In this document: positions 14,803 to 20,750 of the stretch, in pieces | Layout: the number at the start of each line of letters is the position of its first letter | How positions within the stretch are numbered: the stretch's first letter is position 1 | Source: Chrysochromulina tobinii | Lineage: Eukaryota; Haptophyta; Prymnesiales; Chrysochromulinaceae | Direction: 5' to 3' | Assembly (NCBI GenBank): GCA_001275005.1 | Contig: JWZX01003234.1 | Coordinates: 1-20,750 of the forward strand | Length of the DNA: 20,750 nucleotides | Made by a program: the position numbers and the translations under genes | Notes under the pieces: generated by a model | Databases searched by the model: none | What the model was told of the DNA's origin: nothing | What the model saw: the letters and a program-made list of their open reading frames with translations, nothing else

Positions 14803-16479
14803 TCAACCCGCCTCATCAAGCTCGGGCGCTGCGCTGTAATGCGGCCCGTGGTACGTGCTTTCCCATAGCCACGGTGCGTCTGGGCACGTTCCGTTCGGAT
14901 TGCCGCAGCCGCTATGCGCGTACTCGAGGTGCGTCGAGCGCCAGTGCAGAGCCGGGTTGACGTAGATGGCCGACTCGGCGACCGCGCTCGCTCCATGAAG
15001 CAGGTAGTCGCAGCGAGCCAGCATCATGATGTCAAGCAGCACGTCATGTGCGACTTTGAGGGGCTCGTGCACGTAGAAGTTGCCCTTCCGTCCCTCAACG
15101 CGTGTGTCGATGGGCTGCATGAGTACCCGCCCGCTGAGGGTCGTGTTCCACAGCTCAACGGCGCGGGCGTAGATGGCGCTCTCAGTGGCGACGTAGACGA
15201 GGCCGCGCGGGAAATTTGCGCCAAAGAGCTGTACGTATGGCCAGAATGCCTCGGGACGCACTACAATGCGCCCAGAGCGCTTGTCGGAACCGCGCATGTG
15301 AAGGCCTAGTACCGGTCGTACGCCGTCTGGGTTGAGACGATGCCACAAGCGATCCACTTCGGCCTGGTAGGGCGCGCTCAGCCTGTGCACACGCCGGCTG
15401 GCCGCGTGCCCCTGCAGGCGCCACTGCTGGAACACTGCCGCGTTGAAGCGGTCGCACGTATCTGTCTCGTCGCACTGATCCTTGGCTGGCGAGTCGGCAT
15501 TGTACCACTGGTGAATCGGCCACTTGTACTTGTACTGCATGCCCGGGTAGAAGAAAGACTTGAGCTTAGACTGCTCGCGCATGACATTGGAGCAGCTCGC
15601 AAGCCAGACCGACACGTTGTGGCAGTATCCCTCAAAGAAGACTTCCCACAGCTTGCCGCCATTGGCCGCCCATGCGGTACCCATCGTCCGCTTCACCCAG
15701 CTCGGTTCGAATTGAATGAGCGGCACGAGGCCCTTGTGCCCGGCATACAAAACAAAATTGGCCACCATGGAGAAGAAGAGGTTGCCAAATGCCGCGTCCT
15801 CCTTGGCACCTTGCATGACCAGCACGCGACTGGTCTGGCCGGCCGGTGGGCAGGTCGACGTGTCTGGGCACGGAGTGAAACGCACGGTTTCGAGAAGGCG
15901 GTCGTCGCGTGGCGGCTTCGGATGCTGGAGTGCAATACCTTTTCGCAAACGTGGAGCCTGGATGCAGCTACAGTTCTTCAGGGCCGCCGAGCAGCCCTCG
16001 CCAATCCTGCAAGCACCACACCACTCGACAAGGCGGCCTTTGACACCATTACACTGGAAAGCGCCGAGACACCGATCCTTGACCCAGAATTTGCTCTCGC
16101 CTGGGTAGCAGCCGTACGTCACGTTAGGTAGGCAAGGATTTTTTGTCTTTGAGAGAACGAGCCGCAGCGGTGCGCAATGGAAGCGCTCGGCCTCCATGCT
16201 GCTGTTCAACACAGCGCTCCCCGGACGGTTAAGGGTGTTTTCAGCTGGCCCCAAACCTGCCCCAAACACCACCCCACGGAAGATGTCTGCTCGGCAGCTT
16301 CCGGACATCCGGAGCTGTACTAGTACTTCCTTGAGCTGTTCGACCGGAGACATTGTGACATTCGTGATTCGAACATACATGTAGGCTTCCGACCCGACGA
16401 CCGGGTTGTCCGCACCCTTTGTTGCTTGCCAGGGGGTCAGGGGGTTGCGAGTTGACCAATGGAGGCAGCCCGCAAACAT
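14803..16479 (-). CDS. Fucosyltransferase-like glycosyltransferase with Cys-rich N-terminal module
   Basis: A protein of 558 residues if the first ATG (16479) is used. The frame stays open upstream to about 16584 without another ATG, and the extra residues look coding, so a 5' exon is likely. Residues about 115-175 form a Cys-rich module (CYPGESKFWVKDRCLGAFQC, then WCGACRIGEGCS). From about 217 the catalytic region begins: RVLVMQGAKEDAAFGNLFFS, GLVPLIQFEP, then GLHMRGSDKRSG (392-403), LVYVATES and DVLLDIMMLARCDYLLHGASAVAESAIYVNP (479-509). The HxRGxDK motif and the D.L.LA.CD..L..SAV.E.A...NP block are seen in GDP-fucose-using transferases and relatives (GT23/POFUT-like), so GDP-sugar transfer in the Golgi or ER is the best guess. 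The sugar and acceptor are unknown. The TGA lies in the foot of a small hairpin (14783-14807). It is divergent from the methyltransferase at 16693. Confidence 0.75.
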   Translation of the reverse strand: MFAGCLHWSTRNPLTPWQATKGADNPVVGSEAYMYVRITNVTMSPVEQLKEVLVQLRMSGSCRADIFRGVVFGAGLGPAENTLNRPGSAVLNSSMEAERFHCAPLRLVLSKTKNPCLPNVTYGCYPGESKFWVKDRCLGAFQCNGVKGRLVEWCGACRIGEGCSAALKNCSCIQAPRLRKGIALQHPKPPRDDRLLETVRFTPCPDTSTCPPAGQTSRVLVMQGAKEDAAFGNLFFSMVANFVLYAGHKGLVPLIQFEPSWVKRTMGTAWAANGGKLWEVFFEGYCHNVSVWLASCSNVMREQSKLKSFFYPGMQYKYKWPIHQWYNADSPAKDQCDETDTCDRFNAAVFQQWRLQGHAASRRVHRLSAPYQAEVDRLWHRLNPDGVRPVLGLHMRGSDKRSGRIVVRPEAFWPYVQLFGANFPRGLVYVATESAIYARAVELWNTTLSGRVLMQPIDTRVEGRKGNFYVHEPLKVAHDVLLDIMMLARCDYLLHGASAVAESAIYVNPALHWRSTHLEYAHSGCGNPNGTCPDAPWLWESTYHGPHYSAAPELDEAG

Positions 16480-16692
16480 GGAGTTGACACATCTTTTGAA
16501 ATCTTGCGTTATGTATACAGTATCAACTGGACTTGCGCTCGCCACCTGCCAGATGTTCGACGAGGACGGCACGCCGCTTGTGCTCTAGCTCGGACCTCCA
16601 CATCCTCTTGTACCCGTCGTATCAAATTCACGAGACAAACGCCATCAAAAGTGTAATGCAGCACTCGAAACCGCGGTAGCACAGACATCGCG
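16480..16692. promoter_or_regulatory. Divergent intergenic/promoter region
   Basis: Only 213 bp separate the ATG of the minus-strand glycosyltransferase from the ATG of the plus-strand methyltransferase, so both 5' regions must share this DNA unless the first gene has a further 5' exon. The part near 16508-16520 (TATGTATACAGTATC) is AT-rich; no proven promoter motif is present. Confidence 0.4.
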
Positions 16693-17844
16693 ATGCCGGC
16701 GGCCTTCCTACTGGCGCTGGGCTTGCCGGGGCGGTTGCCAGATATCATGGAGGAGGGCCGTGCCGTGCGCGGTCCGTCTGGCGCGCTCTCTGATGCGCGA
16801 GAAGAGATTTGGGAGTGCACCAAGCCGGCACCTCGCTCGCTGCTGTACAGCAACGCAAGCGCAACAAAGAAGGGCACTTGCGGAGTGACCGTCAGATCCA
16901 AGAACCATCCGGATCATTGCACGGGCGACAAGGGTTCGTGGGCGCTTAATGTGGCATCGGAACACTGGGCCGCTTCCGAGTGCGCGGCCCTGTGCTCCAG
17001 ATGCAGAAATTGCAATTTCTTCTCCTTCTCCACGCAAGAGAAGGATTGCTCCTGGTTTGCATCGTGCGACGTTGGTGCGCTTCGGACGCACATCGGAGAC
17101 TTCAACGCCACCGTGTTCTCGACCGCGCGCATGAACGATTGGCGAGCGGCGGCAGCGGTGGTCTCATTGCGCGAGGCGGCCGGCGACACCTCAGCCGATC
17201 GGGAGGATGACCACAGCTGGCGGCAAGTACTTCGCGACCACCGCAAGACGCTGCGGCGCGATTCTGACTCAGCATTTGTGCAGGTGTCGATGAATGATAT
17301 GAATACCCTGCACCACGTCGTCAAGCGTGTGGGCGCAAGGATCACGGGTGAGACGGGCTTTGCTTCCGGAGTCTCATCGCTGGCCATCGTGACTGCCTTG
17401 GCCAAAGGCGGGGCGCACGTGGCGATCGATCCTTTCCAGGGCGCGTACCATTATGACGGGTTGCGGGCGGTGCGCTCTTACATCGAGTCGGCTCCGGAAC
17501 GGCGCCTCACCTTCCAGCACGTCAATGAGACAGCCTCCATGGCAATGGCTTACCTGCACACCCAGCGCGTGTGCTTTGACGCCTTCTTCATCGACGATGG
17601 CCACAAGTTTGACGATGCTCTTGTCGAGCTCTTCCATGCGCACAAGATGCTCGCGCTTGGAGGGGCGCTCATGCTGCACGACAACTGGATGCCCGCGATC
17701 AAAAAGCTGGAGAGCTTCATTGAGAGCAACATGGGCAACCTGCACCGCGTGCCTAACCCACTCGGTCACGCGTGCTGCATCTCCATCTATACAAAGTCTG
17801 ACATCGACCGGCGCGCATGGAACCACTACCAGGTTTTCCGGTGA
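16693..17844 (+). CDS. Cys-rich (PAN/apple-like) domain fused to a class I SAM methyltransferase
   Basis: 383 residues starting at ATG 16693 (MPAAFLLALGLPG), a short hydrophobic start that could be a weak signal sequence. Residues about 60-130 are Cys-rich, with ASECAALCSRCRNCNFFSFS and CSWFASCD, in the style of PAN/apple carbohydrate- or protein-binding domains. From about 190 comes a Methyltransf_24-like fold: ETGFASGVSSLAIV (220-233, SAM motif I), AIDPF (244-248, acidic end of strand 2), FDAFFIDDGHKFDDAL (295-310) and GGALMLHDN (323-331). Such enzymes methylate sugars or small molecules; together with a lumenal-type Cys-rich domain, an O-methyltransferase acting on glycans in the secretory pathway is plausible but inferred. 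It is intronless as read, and the sequence ends at an 11-bp tandem repeat that includes the stop codon. Confidence 0.82.
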   Translation: MPAAFLLALGLPGRLPDIMEEGRAVRGPSGALSDAREEIWECTKPAPRSLLYSNASATKKGTCGVTVRSKNHPDHCTGDKGSWALNVASEHWAASECAALCSRCRNCNFFSFSTQEKDCSWFASCDVGALRTHIGDFNATVFSTARMNDWRAAAAVVSLREAAGDTSADREDDHSWRQVLRDHRKTLRRDSDSAFVQVSMNDMNTLHHVVKRVGARITGETGFASGVSSLAIVTALAKGGAHVAIDPFQGAYHYDGLRAVRSYIESAPERRLTFQHVNETASMAMAYLHTQRVCFDAFFIDDGHKFDDALVELFHAHKMLALGGALMLHDNWMPAIKKLESFIESNMGNLHRVPNPLGHACCISIYTKSDIDRRAWNHYQVFR

Positions 17845-17862
17845 TTGGCATGTGATTGGCAT
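17841..17862 (+). repeat. 11-bp tandem duplication at the stop codon
   Basis: GTGATTGGCAT occurs twice in direct succession; the first copy contains the TGA stop of the methyltransferase gene. It is likely a small slippage duplication. Confidence 0.8.
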
Positions 17863-18267
17863 CCCATGCAGCTGCAAGCGCGAGACGGCCTTGAGCTTCA
17901 GACGTCACGGGTCGGACGGGTGGCCGCCTTCGCCCTTACGGCTGTCTACACCGGAATCGACCCGCGCTGTCGAGCACGGCATAGGGCATACCGCCGTACC
18001 TGCACTGCTTACCGGGACAAGTAAGCTGTAGCGCAGTATTGACTATGTAAAGTACAACGCACGCGTACCTACGTTGGTACCGTACGCGATACCGTTACGC
18101 CCGGTTACCGTAGTCCGTAACGGTCAGGGTCAGCGTAGGTTTGTACTAGAACTAGTCTACCGTCGCGACATGTGTCATGTCCCACACTGTTTTCGATCGT
18201 GGCTCTCACGGTGCTCTTCGACAACGCAGAGACGATGATTCCGCGGCCCAGGTGAATCGACGGGGCA
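17845..18267. other. Intergenic region between the two methyltransferase genes
   Basis: About 420 bases without a gene. Bases 18062-18124 hold two adjoining inverted repeats built from GTACG/GTTAC words (separate entry). Nothing else is recognised. Confidence 0.55.
18062..18124. repeat. Two adjoining inverted repeats (CGCGTAC and ACCGTTAC arms)
   Basis: CGCGTAC (18062-18068) is inverted at 18082-18088, and ACCGTTAC (18091-18098) is inverted at 18117-18124. Both are perfect. They lie about 145-205 bp before the ATG of the FkbM-type gene and could be regulatory or structural; no function is known. Confidence 0.6.
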
Positions 18268-19935
18268 ATGCCTGCACCGACGAGGCTCTCCGTGACTCTG
18301 TCACAGCGCATGAGCTCTGTCACCGCGAAAAGCTTCGCCGCGTCCTCGGACGGGTCGGAGCCACCCTCGCTTGCCATGGCTCTGCGCGCTCTTGTGCGCC
18401 AGACCACGAGAGCAAAGCCAAAGCTAGCTCTACAGTGGTGGCTACCGGTAGACGCGAGGCGCGCATACCCAAGGTTTTTCCCCACAGCCCTCTTCACGCT
18501 GGACGAAGGTGCAAGGTCGACTCCCTATACGGGCTTTCGGCCACACTTCCCTTTTCTCATGGGGAACCAGTACCTGGCCCCAGAACCGCTCAAGGACGTA
18601 TGGCGCTATGTGCCTCCCGGCAGCACGGTGCTGGAGATGGGCGCACGCTACGGCACAGTGTCGTGCGCTATTTCCAGGCGACAGCACAACTCGGGCCTGC
18701 GCGTTTCTCTGGAGCCAAGCCCCTCAGCTTACCAAATCCTCTATCGCAACACACGTGCTAATGGATGCGAAGGGCTCAACATCCACGGCGTCGTCGCGCA
18801 GCGTCAGGTCTTCAACTCTTCGGGGAACCACAATAATCAGATGATAGTAAATGTTGGGCGCGATAGCCACGAGGTCTTACACGCTGTGCCGAGATACAAT
18901 GTTTCAGGCCTAGCGACGCTCCTTAGTAAGCGCATGGGCCGGCCAATCTCGTTTGATACGCTAGTGTTGGACTGCGAGAACTGCACCCGGACACTGTTGC
19001 ACGAAGAGGCATCTTTCTTCGCTGACCAGCGCCTGAAGACCATCGTGTACGATGCTGACGAGCGCTCACCGGAGCTGATTCTCCATATCTGCACGCTTGG
19101 TTTTGGTTTGGTCAGCAACCAGCTTGACTGCCTTTATCCGCGGTGGAATCTGACCCAACTCGTCTTCGTGCGGAGCGCAGGGCTCCCATGCCCAGTGACC
19201 ACAGACGGCTCTTCAGCCAAGGTTGTTGCCACCTGCATCGTCGATCGTGCGCCGGTAGTAGCTACAAGAACAACGTGCCCTTCGACGCTGAGCATCGGCC
19301 GAATGATGTTCAATACGAATGACTTCAGCTGGTTCAAACAGAACTTCCCGAGGCACGACTTCGCACTTCTTTGGCACGAGCTGCCCCCTAACGAGCACAC
19401 ACGAAATATGACCCAGAACATAGCATTCTTTCCTGGCCTTATGCGTGCGTGGGATAAGCTTGGCTACGAAGGATTCTATGACAACTCCAACGCATTTTTC
19501 AAGAAATTGATATCAGCAGTTCGCATTCGACATGAGCACTTTGTCAACATGTCGTGGATGGTCGCGCGAGCGGTTCGGCTCCTTCAGCCTCTCACATTTG
19601 TCCTCGCCGTCAACATCACGCTCGCACGTATCAGGGAGTACAACAAGTGGCAGCCTTTGTCAGTCCATGCAAAAATCATTCCGCCCGTGCTCAACATTTT
19701 TTGCGCAGTGGAGATGGTGGCAATAGATGCGGCTGTGCCTGTGCACATCGTCCACTCGGAGGCGCTGCTGCGCGTCTGCGAAGCTGACGGGCCGGTCGCA
19801 TGTGTTGAGCACATTGCGCAGCAACGACGCCTTGGCACTTATGCGCTCACTTTGCAAGACATGTGCGGCGCTGTCGACGTGGCCGTCGTCTCGAGACAGA
19901 AAACGCACCCGAGGCACGTTTGCTCCGATGCATGA
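18268..19935 (+). CDS. FkbM-type methyltransferase with unknown C-terminal domain
   Basis: 555 residues from ATG 18268; Met15 and Met37 are alternative starts. The N-terminal half fits the FkbM methyltransferase family: GSTVLEMGARYGTVSCAIS (118-136, SAM motif I with a conserved acidic residue), VSLEPSPSAYQILYRNTRAN (146-165) and FDTLVLDCENCTRTLLHEE (229-247), followed by IVYDADE. FkbM proteins O-methylate sugars and secondary metabolites using S-adenosylmethionine. The second half, from about residue 335, begins CPSTLSIGRMMFNTNDFSWF and contains DFALLWHELPP and many possible N-glycosylation sites (NMT, NMS, NIT); I do not recognise it. No clear signal peptide is visible, although the glycosylation sites hint at a lumenal location. 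It could be a bifunctional enzyme. Confidence is high for the FkbM half and low for the rest. Confidence 0.82.
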   Translation: MPAPTRLSVTLSQRMSSVTAKSFAASSDGSEPPSLAMALRALVRQTTRAKPKLALQWWLPVDARRAYPRFFPTALFTLDEGARSTPYTGFRPHFPFLMGNQYLAPEPLKDVWRYVPPGSTVLEMGARYGTVSCAISRRQHNSGLRVSLEPSPSAYQILYRNTRANGCEGLNIHGVVAQRQVFNSSGNHNNQMIVNVGRDSHEVLHAVPRYNVSGLATLLSKRMGRPISFDTLVLDCENCTRTLLHEEASFFADQRLKTIVYDADERSPELILHICTLGFGLVSNQLDCLYPRWNLTQLVFVRSAGLPCPVTTDGSSAKVVATCIVDRAPVVATRTTCPSTLSIGRMMFNTNDFSWFKQNFPRHDFALLWHELPPNEHTRNMTQNIAFFPGLMRAWDKLGYEGFYDNSNAFFKKLISAVRIRHEHFVNMSWMVARAVRLLQPLTFVLAVNITLARIREYNKWQPLSVHAKIIPPVLNIFCAVEMVAIDAAVPVHIVHSEALLRVCEADGPVACVEHIAQQRRLGTYALTLQDMCGAVDVAVVSRQKTHPRHVCSDA

Positions 19936-20007
19936 GGCAATATTAGGCGTAGTTCGTCCGGATCACCGTTCCCCTGATTATTTGGATCCGGGTCCGACTC
20001 TAATACG

Positions 20008-20023
20008 ATATATCCGGATATAT
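20008..20023. repeat. 16-bp perfect palindrome
   Basis: ATATATCCGGATATAT is self-complementary with no spacer, about 70 bp after the FkbM-type gene stop. Confidence 0.8.
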
Positions 20024-20054
20024 GCACGCAAGTGCGGCGGGGTCCTTCACACAG

Positions 20055-20104
20055 AGTCAAGTCAAGTCAAGTCAAGTTGTTTGTGCATAGACTTGACTTG
20101 ACTT
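20055..20104. repeat. AGTCA pentamer array and its inverted copy (hairpin)
   Basis: AGTCA is repeated about 4.6 times at 20055-20077, and its reverse complement is repeated three times at 20090-20104, separated by about 12 bp. This allows a 15-bp or longer perfect stem in several registers, about 120 bp after the FkbM-type stop. Confidence 0.88.
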
Positions 20105-20417
20105 CACAGACTACACGCTACATGCAGATGGCAGATCTCATGCGAGATGGTGCATCGCATGCGCGAGCGGGCGCGAGCGCGGCGTGCGTTATCCGACACA
20201 CACGGATCACGCAGCGTAATCAGCCACCGTCAAAAACGGGTTCCGATTCAAAAAGCACCGGCCGGGAGCCGGGACACGACACCGCTCACCGGACGGGTCG
20301 ACGGACGGGAGTCGAGACTTCGAAGTCTGGTCGCGTCTCTCAGCGTGGAGCCGAGCGTGCAGCGTCAATCGCCGGCGGTAACTTGATTCAGAGATGCGCG
20401 TGACCGGGTCGGAGCGT

Positions 20418-20437
20418 GGGAGGGGGAGGGAGGGGGG
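20418..20437 (+). other. G-quadruplex motif
   Basis: Four G runs (3, 5, 3 and 6 bases) are separated by single A bases, matching the tightest class of predicted G-quadruplexes (one-base loops). It is followed immediately by the GTAAATCC tandem repeat. Confidence 0.8.
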
Positions 20438-20750
20438 TAAATCCGTAAATCCGTAATTACGTAACAGAACGCCCAAAACGGCGCCAAGTGCACCCCCCTG
20501 GGGTGGGGCATGGTCGCCCGGCATGCTTCCGCCCCCCCAGTGCGTGGGTGACCGCATTCTTGCGTTTTCGGCTTTCGCGCTTCCGTCGGACGCTCGGAGC
20601 ACCTTCCATGGCACACCACAGTAAAGGCTTCGAAGCGACAGCACCTCTGGTGGCGCTGCAAAGCAGTGAATCGCCCGCCGACGCGCGTCCCAGCCGGCCG
20701 GGCCCACTGACGCACGCCATAGCCGGCGCGCGCGCTCGCGCAGTCACCGT

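Larger units (their letters stand above)
19936..20750. other. Right-end non-coding region
   Basis: About 815 bases with several structural motifs: a 16-bp palindrome (20008-20023), an AGTCA repeat hairpin (20055-20104), the 12-bp palindrome GACTTCGAAGTC (20314-20325), a G-quadruplex motif (20418-20437) and a GTAAATCC tandem repeat (20437-20452). A short plus-strand frame opens at ATG 20608 (MAHHSKGFEATAPLVALQSS) and reaches the window edge; it could be the beginning of another gene or chance. Minus-strand frames here have no recognisable domain. Confidence 0.5.

Noticed and set aside
16509-16901. Minus-strand frame with a hydrophobic start (FFVALALLYSS) that could be a 5' exon for the glycosyltransferase
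   Set aside because: It is in a different frame from the glycosyltransferase, overlaps the methyltransferase gene and no supporting splice sites were found; it was kept only as a remote possibility.
20207-20747. Three overlapping minus-strand frames near the right edge
   Set aside because: No domain and no consistent frame; the region looks like repeat or non-coding DNA.

Overview
The window looks like nuclear DNA of a GC-rich unicellular alga. Genes are long and spaced, lie on both strands without operon-like packing, and encode eukaryote-type proteins: a kinesin motor, a nucleotide-sugar transporter, and a kelch/EGF protein with a C-terminal membrane segment. At least one GT-AG intron (3132-3220) is well supported. 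The proline-rich wall-type protein, the many glycan-related enzymes and the high GC fit a haptophyte such as a Chrysochromulina/Prymnesium/Emiliania relative best. That placement is inference; a green or other chromist alga is not excluded.

Layout. 3-953 (+) is the 3' part of a proline-rich protein with an unknown globular domain, cut by the left edge. 954-2216 is non-coding with a 27-bp duplication and a 30-bp perfect palindrome. 2217-4636 (+) is a two-exon N-terminal-motor kinesin. 4841-4872 is a 32-bp perfect palindrome. 4927-6177 (+) is an unrecognised protein followed by a 14-bp-stem hairpin. 6178-7425 is non-coding. 7426-10927 (+) is a kelch-EGF-kelch-EGF-membrane protein with one apparent frameshift. 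11236-12017 (+) is a DUF2071/YqjF-like protein with a second apparent frameshift. 12332-13843 (+) is an SLC35A-type nucleotide-sugar transporter carrying an insert or in-frame intron. 13844-14802 holds two head-to-head tRNA-like sequences inside a segment bounded by 13-bp direct repeats. 14803-16479 (-) is a fucosyltransferase-like glycosyltransferase, divergent from 16693-17844 (+), a Cys-rich domain plus SAM methyltransferase. 18268-19935 (+) is an FkbM-type methyltransferase with an unknown C-terminal half. The right end is non-coding, with a hairpin, a palindrome and a G-quadruplex motif.

How the genes may work together. The right half (12.3-19.9 kb) groups a nucleotide-sugar transporter, a glycosyltransferase and two SAM methyltransferases, a set expected of Golgi or secretory-pathway polysaccharide synthesis and O-methylation. 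This is the most interesting functional signal, although physical clustering in a eukaryote does not prove a shared pathway. The other main signal is structural: several perfect palindromes or hairpins sit in the gaps next to genes. No CRISPR array, rRNA gene or bacterial-type mobile element was seen.
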